This document shows, one piece after another, positions 22,878 through 35,345 of a DNA stretch of 64,000 nt. Below the pieces are notes generated by a model. The model saw only the letters and a list, made by a program, of their open reading frames with translations. It ran no database searches and was not told the DNA's origin. The DNA comes from Dryas octopetala (Eukaryota; Streptophyta; Magnoliopsida; Rosales; Rosaceae), in the NCBI GenBank assembly GCA_963921425.1, contig OY992834.1, positions 13,766,164-13,830,163 of the forward strand, in the 5' to 3' direction. Position 1 is the first letter of the stretch, and each line of letters starts with the position of its first letter. Both the position numbers and the translations under genes were made by a program.

Positions 22878-25800
22878 ATGGGTTCTTGCGTTTGCTTACG
22901 CCACCACTACACTGCCGTTAGTGCTACCACTGTTACTGGTGCATTGCCAAGAAGGGCTCTTTCAACTTCAAATTCAATACTGAAAAGCCTTATTACTCCA
23001 ACCTCACTGCTACCTTATCATCATCATCATCATCACTATCACAGCCACAGAATTTCTCAACGCCACCACTACACTGCTGTTAGTGATGCCTTTGCTTCTA
23101 CTTCTGGTACTAAGGAACAACAGATGAGGAGCCCGGACCTTGTGGCCTTGGAATATGCTGACCTTAATCTCAACTACAAAATTTCCCAGGTCTTTGTTTT
23201 GTGTTATTTCATCAATTCACCCATTATTTCTCGTTTTGGGAAGAAAGAAATGTTGTTTATCACTTGGGTCACTGATAATTTTACTTACTTTTGCCAGTAA
23301 TTACAATAGTGGAGTATATGCTTTAAGGGATTATGCTGTTTTTTCAATCTTTGATGTAAAGCTCATTTTTTTGGGTTGTATTTCTTAATTTCAGGAACTG
23401 GGTCACGTCAGAATCAGGCAACATGTCAACCCTCTTAGTTCCTCTCTCTCTGTATGTGACTCGGAGGGTGTTCTTTTTCTGTATCACATTACACTATACT
23501 ATACAATACAATTTTAGCTACAGATAATAAAAATAATAATGTTATTATAGATAATATTTACCTCCTGATTCTTTAATAATCTTTTTATTTTTATTTTTTA
23601 TTTTTAATGGGGTAGGTGCCTGCGGAAGTACCTGACTGGAATCAAGTCTTCAGGGACCCAACATTGCCACTCATGGTGGATATTGGAAGTGGTACCATTA
23701 TCATTCCTTTTCTAATGGACTCTCTTTTGTATGTATTCCTATTTTTAGTCCTAGTGCTTCTTAATTATAAGCAATGTAGCATTGCCTTTACATTTTGGTT
23801 GTTTAATACCATGATAATATGAAAAATTTGCAAATAGAACCAACAATTACCCACTAGTTTCTCGGGCCTTGTTAGTCTAATCCTATAGAATCCAGTAATT
23901 ACCTTTGGACTTATGAACCCAACAACTGTGTGCCATGTATGCGCTCAGATTCTATATTTATATTTCTATAATAAAAGAACAGTTGGAAATTTGTGTTGGA
24001 GTATTTTCTATGTTCTGTTTAATGTATTTTTTGATTTCCATTGGGGCGAGTCTTCAGTTTGTTACTTCATATGAAATCAATAGGAATGATTATAATAGAA
24101 ATGTGGAATGCCAAGATCCACAGCTCTTTACTAGCCATATTATGAAATTATAATAACAGATCTGTTAGAGGCTTACTGCCTTACCACTAATGGACTATTT
24201 ATAGAGCTACCTTACTTTATTTTTATTGGCCAGAGCTACCTATTCATAGGGATAAAGAACTTATTGATAGAAAAAATGGATTTTTAATTCAAATTGCTAA
24301 ATACTCCAAAATTTACATAACATTTGTATGCTATGACATAGCTGCTTTACATACATATTCTCACACTCATAGCCACCCTTTTTATATGTCACAACTCACA
24401 AGTATAACAAAACTATATGGAAAGCCATGTAGCACGCCGCGTCATGGAATAAGGCTATTTTGTAAAGAAATTCTTTAGGTATATCATTACTCATTTTTAG
24501 TTTAGTAATCACGCTGAAGTGGCAAAGAAAATATGCAGATATGGTGTTTAGAGCACCACTCTTAAATTTACAAGGCCTTGAAAAAATGTGGCCATTTTTT
24601 TTTTTTGGGGGAAGGGGGGGTTTGCTGAGGTAAGTGTACAACTAAAATTCATTATCTTGTACTACTAGTGTAAATATGCTCTTATTATTGATTAACTGAT
24701 GGGGGTTTTATGAAGACCATGACAAAGTGACGTGCATACAAATTCATAATAATGCCAATACAAGGTAGTTTTTTACAATCGAGGCTTCTTTGAGTTATGT
24801 GAGGGTGAAATACTGATTCATGTACTAATCTCATATATTTAATCTTATATATTCTTTTGTGAAATTTGTCATAACTCATAACCCTTGCTCATATTATAGG
24901 TATAGACTTTCCAATTTTGCCTCAATGTTTGTAGGTGTTTAATGTCATCATAGTTATAGAGGGAGAGTACTTAACTTTCTTTCAATTACAATCTAACTAT
25001 GTAAACATTGTCAGGTAGCGGCAGATTTCTCATGTGGCTTGCGAAAAGAAATTTAGTTATGAGAAATTATTTGGGACTGGAAATACGGCAGAAAGTATGG
25101 GAAAACTCCTTGGGTTATTTTTGATACACTTGAAAATTCTTCTGATTGAGTTAATGTATAATTACTTGCTCCTCATTTCTCCTTTTTCAAGAGAATATTA
25201 CGGCTTTGTTTCTCATGTACTAATGTTCTTTTTTTTTTTTTCCCTGATGCAGCTTGTCAAGCGTGCTGAACTCTGGGTTAAAGAGCTGGCTCTTAGTAAT
25301 GTGTAAGGCCCTTGATCTTATTGGGTGGTGAAACCTGTTGCGTATTATTGGCAAGCAATTGATATATTATACTGAACTAAATTGCAGACATTTCATAGTT
25401 GCAAATGCTACCACTTCTTTCAAACAACTAGTGTCCACATACCCTGGACCCTTGATGCTTGTTTCTATACTGGTGAGTTCACCTCTCATACCGAAACATT
25501 AAAGGACATATTTTCATATAGTGTCCAAAAGTATTTTATTCTTGTTATCTGATACACCAGTATTTAAATGATTTCTTTGCTCATGTTTATATGCAGTGCC
25601 CAGATCCTTATTTCAAGAAAAGGCATCATAAGAGACGGGTTGTACAGAAGCCTTTAGTTGATTCCATTGTGAACAATTTAATGCCCAGCGGCCAGGTTTG
25701 ATTAAATTACTAAATTAATTACTTATCACAAAATAGTGAAGCAAATATCACATCCTTTTTTAACTGAAAGCAAAAGTGGCATTGATTATTAAAAGGTTGT

Positions 25801-27565
25801 CAACTTTAGTTTATCTTTCAGCACATAGGCAAGTTGTATATTGGCCTCAATAGTATCAATATCTTGAAGCCTCATGTTTCAATGCCCTGCATGCATGGTT
25901 TTGGATATAAAGATAGGGAAGGATTGAGTTAATGTTGTAGGGAGCAGCCGAGCATTATTAGTACTTTTCGCTAATGAAAATGTGTCTGTTCGTTATGATT
26001 GGTCCACATGTAATATAGAATCCATCAGTTTCATTTCATGTCACTCATTTTATACCTTAGGTGGATTCTATTTGTCATGCATGTATCAATAATGGCCAAA
26101 AGGATGAACCTTTTTTTTTTTTTTTCCTTTGGACTGATGCCTGATCTGAAATAAATCTGTGTGGACACAAAGATATGGCTCAGGTTGCAAGGGTTGGGCT
26201 GGGGTTGGGGTGGGTCTTTAGGATAACCCACAAAGAATGGGAAAACAATAAGACTGGCAGTCTGACACTCTTTAGAAAAGACAGGGGGGAACAAAATTGT
26301 TGCTTTTATCAAATCTTCCTTTATGATGAGTATTCTTTCCTGTCATTCTTTTATTGATATATATATATATATATATCAATGGTTTGCTTGGATTATCCAT
26401 TTATGTTTTTGTCATGACCAAGGGATACGCCTGTCATATCATGCGATATCCCAAAAAAACTAGTCATTAATGAAGCTTCACATAATCACTTATATAGTCC
26501 AGATTGATTTAGTACAACTGATGTGGGACTCAGTACATGCTTGCGCAATCCACACACAAATAGAACCTGAGTATCACAATCCCCTTGCTCAAATTTTTGA
26601 CCTCCTCGTCCTGTCCAATCTTATTGTGTTGTAATGCCCGCATGACAATATTAGGTTAGCTTGAATACCATTTGTCTCGAGTCATGACTCAAGGACTTGT
26701 AACCAAATTTGTTTGTGTGTGGTTTGTTCAAGTGTGTATTGAGTCTTACATAAGCTGTGTTCTAAGTCCATTTGAGTTTTATAATTGATTACAAGGATCC
26801 CCATTAGTGATTAGTCCTTTTGGGTATTGTGTCAATGTGGTGATCGTGTTCTGAGATTGTGATAAATGACATCAGAGGCAATTCAATATCCCCATGTGGT
26901 TTGGGAATAATGCAGCATAATAAGTCTAGGCCCTAATGAGGATTTCAGGGTTTTGATAGTGGGCTTGTTAGGGATTTTGGTGGAGATTGTGGAGTCAAAA
27001 TATGTTTGTGTTTGGGTTGTGCGAGTGTGTATTGATTGTCGTATCAGGTTTATTTTGTGTTGTTTTGGGTTATAGAAGCAATTATGAGGAACCCTTTCAA
27101 TGACTAATCCTTTTGGGTATCACACCAAACAAGCTGTATAGATTTTTCAAAATTCTTTCAAATTCATCCTTATAATTGAGTGCATGCCTTTTATGCGAAT
27201 TCTTACAATGATTTTGTGTTCTCATCAAGTAATGTTAATTTAAGCTGAGCAAATGATTGTTACTTAAACTTAATTGACCTGCAGGCTTCAAGCATATATC
27301 TAATATTTTGCTTATGATTATGTATGGACAGGTGTTTATACAGTCTGATGTGCTTGAAGTGGCACTTGAGATGCGAAATCAGTTTGATTGTCAACCTAAT
27401 GTTCTGAAACACATGGATGAAATTGACTCGAGTGTGTTGTGTGACAGTGAGGGATGGTTGTTGAGCAATCCAATGGGGATAAGAACAGAGAGAGAAGTTC
27501 ATGCAGAATTTGAAGGTGCAAAAATATACAGGAGGATGTACCAGAAGCAAAATGTAATTAGCTAG
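22878..27565 (+). CDS. tRNA (guanine-N7-)-methyltransferase, TrmB family, plastid-type
   Basis: This enzyme uses S-adenosylmethionine to methylate G46 of tRNA at N7. Eight in-phase exons were placed: 22878-23189, 23395-23451, 23616-23691, 25015-25094, 25253-25302, 25388-25472, 25597-25695 and 27332-27565, giving 330 residues. The first ~80 residues look like a chloroplast transit peptide (Ser/Thr-rich, basic), with six His in a row near 48-53. SAM motif I is DIGSGSGRF (about 145-153), then YLGLEIRQKLVKRAELW. The family signature PDPYFKKRHHKRR is at 222-234, and the C-terminal T.RE-type motif is at 305-308 (GIRTEREV). All key motifs are intact. A partial duplicate lies at 30888-32752. From memory it corresponds to At5g17660 in the LHP1 neighbourhood. 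Confidence 0.93.
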
Positions 27566-29081
27566 AAGGCCCTTGGATGAAGTAATGTAGGATCAAGTCA
27601 ATGGCTTGTGATTGAGTAAATTTGCCTCTTGTAGAAAGTAGGGTTGTTTCTTTACCTTAATGTTAAGATTTGCCAAATTTACTACACTAGATATGATTTC
27701 ATAATTTTTACATGATATGAATGGCAACATCAGTGTCCATACTTCCAAGTTTAATATGAATGACCAACTTGGCAACTTTTCGTAATGTGCCATAATATCC
27801 AGAGTTATTTTATAGCAAAATCTCAAATGGGATCATGTTTGCCAATCGATAGATCAGATATACACGGTCGCGAATCGAGATATGTCATAGGTGAAATACA
27901 TTTTAGTATATCTCAATCATCTATATATAATTTATTAGTTGATAAATAGGTCTTCATTAAAGAATAATTTTTAATTGGCTAAAATATATTTACATTTACC
28001 AATTATAAGGTCCATTTCAAGTTGGTTTACAAATTATAAAATATTTTAAATTCCTCCATTAATTAACAGAAAATAAGGAATTATTCATTCGATAGAGATT
28101 CTGTCAAAGGGATTGTTAAGTGCCACGTTGGACGTACTCTACTTGGGATTTTTAATGACATGTCATTGACTAATATGGGGCAAAAATGGGTTTGACCCCA
28201 AAATAATTTCTCGCCCATTCCACGACGGCATGTGGCACCTAACTCTGACATGGGCCCACTACTTTCCTTCCTTTGTAAATGAAACAGTAAGCCCTCATAA
28301 ATTATAAAAATCGAGTTTTTATTTTAAAAACTAAAAACAACGCATTTAATCATTGAAATTAGGGTTTTCGGCTTACCCAATAGTTTTGTCCACGATTTCC
28401 ACTGCAAATTGAATCTTATATAGTGCAAAGGCTGAATTTTGTTAGATATTATGGAAATTAGTGTTTAAAGAGGCTTAGTGAACTACGTCGAGCATGACAA
28501 AAAGTCTATTTGACGAAATCTTTAACGAATATATCATTATGTATGTTTTTTGTTAGTTTATGGAAAAATTTAAAATGTTTTATAATTCGTAAACCAATTT
28601 AAAATGGACCTTATAATTGATGGATGCAATTTTTTTATTTTTATTGGCATAACAATGATCAGCATGATTTAGGTAGCCCTAGTGAACATGATAGAAGAAG
28701 CATAGGGAAATTTTTCCCACAAGAAGTGATAAGAGTAGTTTGGTTAGAGGAGGGACGAGAATGGCTTCTTCTCTCTTGCCGACTTGGATAATGGGTTTAC
28801 AATAAAAACTCATGTGAGGTTGTTTCTGTCATTGTGATAGTACCGAACTGCCACGTGACAGAAACGGTTCTATTTAAAAAAGATATTTTATCTGAGAGTA
28901 AAAAAAAGGTATTTTACTACTATTTTCTCTAGTTGCATAACGCATGGACCGCATGGTGCAAAATTGAAAATTACATGGTTTTTTTTTTTTTCAAATTATA
29001 TTTTCATTTCAAAGTCTGTCGAGCTTTGAGACTTGAGACTTGAGAGTTGAGGCCATTGCCATTGTCTCCAAGACCTCAACC
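27566..29081. other. Intergenic between TrmB and PPR gene
   Basis: It contains the TrmB 3' UTR (first ~200 bases), a foldback element (27985-28625, listed separately) and the PPR promoter, with a T-run at 28979-28991. No other gene was seen. Confidence 0.5.
27985..28625. mobile_element. Foldback element with ~130-bp imperfect arms
   Basis: The left arm (about 27985-28120, with CCAATTATAAGGTCCATTT) and the right arm (about 28490-28625, with AAATGGACCTTATAATTGAT) are inverted copies at roughly three-quarters identity by eye. The middle has 'TGCCACGT', 'GGCATGTGGCACCTAA' and 'GGGCCCAC' text similar in style to the foldback element at 57009-57652. It has no ORF. The exact ends and TSD were not resolved. 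Confidence 0.7.
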
Positions 29082-30683
29082 ATGCTCCGTCGCAAAGTCT
29101 CAGCCCAACCTTACTCTCTCCTCCACTCAATCACTACCGTCTCCTTCTCCACCTCCAACTCCACCGTCGATCTCCTCCACTCCTACACCGTGACCCCTCC
29201 AGTCCAACCCTGGCCTCGACACCTAACCCCAAAGCGCCTAGTCTCCATCATCACTCGCCAACCCAACCTCGACCTCGCCCTCCAAATCTTCCACCACGCC
29301 GCAAAATTCCACCCCGGATTTTCCCATAATTACGACACCTACCACGCCATCCTCCGCCGCCTCTCTCGCGCCCGCGCTTTTGATCTCATCGACCCACTCC
29401 TCTCAGACCTCCGAACCTCCAACGTCAAATGTGGCGAAGACCTCTTCATCACCCTCATTCGCAATTTCGGCATTTCGGGTCGCCCCAAATTGGCCTTCAA
29501 AATCTTCCTTGGCATTCCCAAGTTCGGAGTTCAACGCTCTGTTCGCTCCTTGAACGCCTTGTTGAACGCTTTGGTTCAGAACCATGAGCACAATTTGGTT
29601 CACTCGGTGTTTAAGAATTGTAGGCAGAAGTTTGGGGTTGCGCCCAATGTGTTTACTTGTAATATATTGATCAAAGCTCTGTGTAAAATGAATGATATTG
29701 AGACTGCACTCAAGGTGCTCGATGAAATGCCTGCAATGGGGTTCGTCCCGAATGTGGTGACTTACACTACGATTTTAGGCGGGTATGTTTGGCGGCGTGA
29801 TATGGTTGGCGCCAAGAGGATGTTTGGTGAGATTTCGGATAGAGGGTGGTTTCCGGATGCGACTACTTATACCATTTTGATGGGTGGATTTGCTAAGCAA
29901 GGGAAGTTGGTTGATGCTATTAAGGTCATGGATGAGATGGAGGAAAATAGGGTTGGCCCGAATGATGTTACGTATGGGATTATGATTGAGGCTTATTGTA
30001 AGAAGAAGAAGTCGGGCGAGGCAGTTAATTTGCTTAATGATATGCTTGAGAAGAGGTATGTACCAAGCTCGGCCCTCTGTTGTAAGGTGATTGATGTTTT
30101 GTGTCGCGAGGGGAAGGTGGAGGATGCTTGTGAATTGTGGAAGAAGCTTTTGAAGAAGAACTGCTCACCCAATAATGCTATCTCGAGCACACTCATACAC
30201 TGGCTTTGTAAGGAGGGAAAAGTATGGGAAGCTAGGAAGTTGTTCGATCAGTTTGAGGCAGGTTCGATTCCTGGTGTCATGACTTACAACATGCTTATTG
30301 CGGGAATGTGTGAAGTGGGAGAGTTGTGTGAGGCGGGAAGGTTGTGGGATGACATGGTGGAGAAGGGGCGTGCTCCGAATTCTTTTACATATAATATGTT
30401 GATGAAGGGATTCTGTAAGATTGGAAAAGCAAAGGAGGGGATTAGGATTTTGGAGGAGATGTTGGATAAAGGTTGTTTGCCCAACAAGTCTACTTATGCT
30501 ATGCTGATTGAGGAGCTCTGTGACTCAGAAAAGGAAGTTGAAGGCACAAAAGTCCTTTTAATGGCAATGTCAAGTGGAGACATTGACAGTGATTCATGGG
30601 ATCTTTTCCTTACTAAGTTTGTTGGTGGTTTGGATACCGGAGAAAGTGTTCTGGACAAAATACTACTGGAGAATGCTAATTAG
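29082..30683 (+). CDS. P-class pentatricopeptide repeat protein, organelle-targeted
   Basis: A single uninterrupted ORF of 533 residues from the ATG at 29082. The frame is open for 14 codons upstream, but those begin without an ATG. The N-terminus (MLRRKVSAQPYSLLHS, then a Ser/Thr-rich stretch) looks like a mitochondrial presequence. From about residue 85 on there are about a dozen 35-residue PPR units. The clearest are NVFTCNILIKALCK, NVVTYTTILGGYV, DATTYTILMGGFAK, NDVTYGIMIEAYCK, GVMTYNMLIAGMCE, NSFTYNMLMKGFCK and NKSTYAMLIEELC. No E, DYW or SMR domain follows, so it is a P-class protein that binds a specific organelle RNA to stabilise it or help splicing or translation. The intronless form is usual for the family. 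The first ~450 bases are much richer in C than the rest. It sits between TrmB and a broken TrmB copy. Confidence 0.95.
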   Translation: MLRRKVSAQPYSLLHSITTVSFSTSNSTVDLLHSYTVTPPVQPWPRHLTPKRLVSIITRQPNLDLALQIFHHAAKFHPGFSHNYDTYHAILRRLSRARAFDLIDPLLSDLRTSNVKCGEDLFITLIRNFGISGRPKLAFKIFLGIPKFGVQRSVRSLNALLNALVQNHEHNLVHSVFKNCRQKFGVAPNVFTCNILIKALCKMNDIETALKVLDEMPAMGFVPNVVTYTTILGGYVWRRDMVGAKRMFGEISDRGWFPDATTYTILMGGFAKQGKLVDAIKVMDEMEENRVGPNDVTYGIMIEAYCKKKKSGEAVNLLNDMLEKRYVPSSALCCKVIDVLCREGKVEDACELWKKLLKKNCSPNNAISSTLIHWLCKEGKVWEARKLFDQFEAGSIPGVMTYNMLIAGMCEVGELCEAGRLWDDMVEKGRAPNSFTYNMLMKGFCKIGKAKEGIRILEEMLDKGCLPNKSTYAMLIEELCDSEKEVEGTKVLLMAMSSGDIDSDSWDLFLTKFVGGLDTGESVLDKILLENAN

Positions 30684-30887
30684 AGGCTATTCAACGTATA
30701 ATCTCATCTGAGCTGCCCAGGCCTCTTGGCAGTTGAATGCACCTACCATATTCTCATGCACAAGGTTTCTCATGTAATTTCCATTCATTCCTCTATTTAT
30801 TTATTCTTCATTGTGGAAAGAAGGAAATATTACTTGTTTTCTTTATGAATGATTTAGACTTTGATTTTGAAGGTGATTTAGACTTTC

Positions 30888-32752
30888 AATCTTTGATGTA
30901 TTAGCTCATTTTTTTGGGTTGTATTTCTTAATTTCAGGAACTGGGTCACGTCAGAATCAGGCAACATGTCAACCCTCTTAGTTCCTCTCTCTCTGTATGT
31001 GACTCGGTGGGTGTTCTTTTTCTGTATCACATTACACTATACAATACAATTTTAGCTACAGACAATAAAAATAATAATGTTATTATAGATAATATTTACC
31101 TCCTGATTCTTTAATAATATTTTTATTTTTTATTTTTAATGGGGTAGGTGCCTGCGGAAGTACCTGACTGGAATCAAGTCTTCAGGGACCCAACATTGCC
31201 ACTCATGGTGGATATTGGAAGTGGTACCATTATCATTCCTTTTCTAATGGACTCTCTTTTGTATGTGTTCCTATTTTTTGTCCTAGTGCTTCTTAATTAT
31301 AAGCAATGTAGCATTGCCTTTACGTTTTGGTTGTTTAATACCGTGACAACATGAAAAATTTGCAAATAGAACCAACAATTACCGACTAGTTTCTCGGGTC
31401 TTGTTAGTCTAATCCTCTAGAATCCAGTAATTGCCTTTGGACTTATGAACCCAACAACTGTGTGCCACCATGTATGCGCTCAGATTCTATATTTATATTT
31501 CTATAATAAAAGAACAGTTGGAAATATGGGTTGGAGTATTTTCTATGTTCTGTTTAATGTATTTTTTGATTTCCATTGGGGCGATTCTTTAGTGTGTTAC
31601 TTCATATGAAATCAATAGGTATGATTATAATAGAAATGCGGAATGCCAAGATCCACAGCTCTTTACTAACCATATTATGAAATTATAATAACAGATCTGT
31701 TAGAGGCTTACTGCCTTACCACTAATGGACTATTTATAGAGCTACCTGACTTTATTCATAGGGATACAAAACTTGTTGATAGAAAAAATGGATTTTTAAT
31801 TCAAATTGCTAAATACTCCAAAATTTACAGAACAAATGTATGCTATGACATAGCTGCTTAACATACATATTCTCACACTCATAGCCACCCTTTTTATATG
31901 TCACAACTCACAAAAAGCCATGTAGTATGCCGCGTCATGGAGTAAGGCTGTTTTGTAAAGAAATTCTTTAGGTATATCATTACTCATTTTTAGTTTAGTA
32001 ATCACGCTGAAGTGGCAAAGAAAATATGCAGATATGGTGTTTAGAGCACCACTCTTAAATTTACAAGGCCTTGAAAAAAAGTGGCAATTTTTTTGTTTGG
32101 GGGGGGTGGGGGGGTTTGCTGAGGTAAGTGTACAACTAAAATCATTATCTTGTACTACTAGTGTAAATATGCTCTTATTATTTGATTAACTGATGGGGGT
32201 TTTATGAAGACCATGACAAAGTGACATTCATACACTTGAAAATTCTTCTGATTGAGTTAATGTATAATTACTTGCTCCTCATTTCTCCTTTTTCAAGAGA
32301 ATATTACGGCTTTGTTTCTCATGTACTAATGTTCTTTTTTTCCCTGATGCAGCTTGTCAAGCGTGCTGAACTCTGGGTTAAAGAGCTGGCTCTTAGTAAT
32401 GTGTAAGGCCCTTGATCTTATTGGGTGGTGAAACCTGTTGCGTATTATTGGCAAGCAATTGATATATTATACTGAACTAAATTGCAGACATTTCATACTT
32501 GCATATGCTACCACTTCTTTCAAACAACTAGTGTCTACATACCCTGGACCCTTGATGCTTGTTTCTATACTGGTGAGTTCACCTCTCATACCGAAACATT
32601 AAAGGACATATTTTCATGTGTCCAAAAATATTTTATCCTTGTTATCGGATACACCAGTATTTAAATGATTTCTTTGCTCATGTTTATATGCAGTGCCCAG
32701 ATCCTTATTTCAACAAAAGGCATTATAAGAGACGGGCTGTACAGAAGCCTTG
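30888..32752 (+). pseudogene. Partial TrmB duplicate lacking exons 1, 4 and 8
   Basis: This block repeats TrmB DNA from just before exon 2 to within exon 7 at very high identity (introns included). Copies of exon 2 (30939-30995), exon 3 (about 31148-31223), exon 5 (about 32353-32402), exon 6 (about 32488-32572) and part of exon 7 (about 32694-32752) are present. Exon 4, which completes SAM motif I, is lost in a ~385-bp deletion joined at about 32224-32231. The copy stops inside the PDPYF..KR motif (Lys to Asn change seen just after PYF), where the sequence switches to unrelated DNA. It has no start codon exon and no C-terminus, so it cannot make an enzyme. It lies just downstream of the PPR gene. 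Confidence 0.93.
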
Positions 32753-34477
32753 GTTCACCTCACTAGTCACTTCGGTCTAGGCCAAGCTTGTTCAATCTTG
32801 ATTATGAATTGTCTAGCGAGCTTGAGCTTGTCCGCACTTAGTTTGTTTGGCTTTCACATCCACAACAGCGCAGCTACTTAATTATCGGATGAATCTGCAA
32901 TTGTTTTACCTCAAACGCATTGAAGGAGAGGAAAACAGTATGGCGCAATATGAAAATTCATGTAAATGGTAATCATAAAGAATGAGAAAGGACAACTCTG
33001 GCTGAAATGGCTTAATCAGTGAGTTCTTGCTGCTCAGTGAATGCAGTGGAATTAATGGCTGCCAAACCAGGATTGCATTTTGTGCTGGATAATGGATTTC
33101 TGGATGTAGTATTAGAAAGTGATGCACATTGCACAGGCAGTGGTTAAAATGCTTTCAGTCAAGGCTGAGAGCTTGGCCGAAGAGGGTAATTTAGCTGAAG
33201 ATGCACTGCACATTTCTGAGAGGATTAATTGGTTAGAGGAGGGGCCTTGCTTACTGCTCTTATTTTCTTTGATGTGTATATCCTTCTTCTTGGTAATGAA
33301 TATAGCATTTTTGTTATTTAAAAGAAAAAAAAAATCTACTACTACCATAAAACATATAATTTAAAATGTGTAAAATTCACCATTAAATATTTAGAAGAAG
33401 AATTCAAAAAACATCCACAAGCATAGAATATCATACTTTTATATGTCTCATCTATTGAAAAGAAGACCATACTTTTGAAAGGATATTCCAATATATTTTG
33501 CCACTTTTTCTCAATTTATTCTTTCTTTTTGCCTCATTTGTCATTTAAATGAACTTATCTGTTGACCATATTTGATTTGAAGCGATTGGGAAGGGACGTA
33601 GGGTAGTGGGTGCAGCAAAAGGTTCAAGATGAAAATCAACAATTATTATTTATTAGAAGTTCTTTTTGGGCCACCAATACCATGAAGTTATCAAAGTTGG
33701 TGGCTTTTTACTGGGTATCACATGCAAAACATAAATTCTTAGCGTGTGGAACACATGCGAAGCACACACGCTTTAGTAACGCGGCGCATCAACTTTATGT
33801 AATACTTTTATCAATTTATCATATCAATTATCATTATGGATCGTGTGATAAGACTTTATACTATTTTTTTTTCTTTTTTCTAGTATTTTAATTGGAAGAA
33901 TTCTTCTTGTAGTTGTTTATTTTTTTTCTTTATTATTTTTAAATTGTTGAAACTTGAAAAATTAATACTATTCTTACAATATAAAATAACTCTAAATATG
34001 CATGTGTGCACTTGTGTATAGAGACATTTTCATTGCTCATAAATGTTTTCTTAGTGGTGGGAAGAAATTGAATGCGTCAGTGTATTTTTTAAATTATAAT
34101 TTTCTTGTTACTTAAAAAAAATATATTTTATTCTTTATAATCAATGTATTTTTCTAAGTTATCTTTCTAAAAATTAGTGTCTAATCCTGAATTCAATAAT
34201 TTACTTTCATTAATTCATTAAAATAAATTAAACTCTTAATGTCTCTCATATTAAGTTGCTTATAGTACTAGGCAGATGGAGTATTTTACTATTAAAAATA
34301 CAAATATCATACAGTCATAGCCTAGTCATCAAAATATCAACTTTTCTTCTACAATTCCACTTCTTTTTCGTCTTTCCTTCCCAATTTCAACAACTCCTCT
34401 TTCGTTATTGGCACGGTTCTTTCTTTCTTTTAAAGTATTTTCTTCCTTTATCCATACGGATTACGGCCCATAAAACC
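32753..34477. other. Intergenic with an RNase H-like gene fragment
   Basis: After the TrmB fragment the sequence is unrelated to it. An RNase H-like piece lies at 33046-33245 (separate entry). From 33365 on the stretch is A/T-rich without recognisable genes or repeat ends, up to the GPRP1 promoter. Confidence 0.5.
33046..33245 (+). pseudogene. Plant RNase H-like (RVT_3) domain fragment, frameshifted
   Basis: One frame reads AVELMAAKPGLHFVLDNGF, then DVVLESDA, close to the 'EA.A...GL..A...G....V.LESD' core of the plant RNase H-like domain. The continuation 'AQAVVKMLSVKAESLAEEG' is in another frame, so a frameshift has occurred near 33120. No flanking reverse transcriptase was seen. It is probably a decayed remnant of a retroelement or of a domain-of-unknown-function gene. 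Confidence 0.6.
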
Positions 34478-34540
34478 TCACGCGTTTGACACAAACAAAA
34501 AACCTCTGAACACGCGTTTGTTTGTGTGTATATTAAGGCC
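34464..34540 (+). promoter_or_regulatory. GPRP1 promoter: two CACGCG boxes and TATA-like site
   Basis: CACGCGTTTG occurs twice (34479-34488 with 'CGCGTTTGAC' continuation, and 34511-34520). CGCG boxes are the established binding motif of CAMTA calcium/calmodulin factors. A TATTAAGG TATA-like site follows at 34531, and a GGCCCA motif is at 34465-34470. The same CACGCGTTTG plus TGTGTG arrangement occurs before GPRP2 (50317), which supports function; actual CAMTA control is inference. Confidence 0.5.
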
Positions 34541-35345
34541 GAAGCCTCCAGGGGAGAAGAACTGCACATGCAATCTTAACAGCGAGAGGAGAACAAGAAA
34601 CAAGTACCAACCCAAGATTTCTATAACATCAAATTTTTTATTTACCCAGAAAAAGAAAAAAGAAAAAACATCAACTTGGTTAGCCATCTCTATCTTTCTC
34701 TCTAGTTATTGTCTCCTTTTTCTTTATTGATAATTCTACTTTTTGCTTTTGAAATCGTGGTAATCTTTAATTGCTCTAAGAAGATTCTTCTGGGTTTGTG
34801 AGTTTATGAATTTGTTTTTCTTCTTTTTTGTTTTCTTTGTTGTTGCATGAAGTGGATGGAATTGCAGCTTCTTGATTACTTTCTTTTAAGTTTTCTGAAA
34901 ACTATGATTATTGTGAACATGGGTTTCTTTTTTGAATCTTGATGGTCGGTTTGTCATGTGATAAGTGAGATATCTGAACTTGTGGATGCACACAAATATT
35001 GGTACTAGATCTATGCCCTACTTGGAAATTTTCTTTATTTGGGGCTCTGTAGCTTGGTCCCAAGATGATCTATTTGGATTTGAAGTTTTACATATAGCCT
35101 GTGAAGGACTTCTGTTTAACAAGTGAATGATCATAGTTTCCCAGATTTAAGAATCTTTCCAAACATGTATTGGGTATTTTGTGAATACTTCTTGTTTGGA
35201 CTCAGTTAAAGTAGTGAACTTTTCCAAGGCAGAGTATGATATGATTTGGGGTTTCTTTGGCTGTGTTTGTTTCAATCTGACTACTTTGGTTTTTGGTTTT
35301 CCCATTAATCTTATAAAATGATAATTTTTTGTAGGCAGTAGTAAG

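Noticed and set aside
29339-30487. Minus-strand ORFs inside the PPR gene
   Set aside because: The plus-strand frame carries about a dozen PPR motifs; the antisense frames have none.
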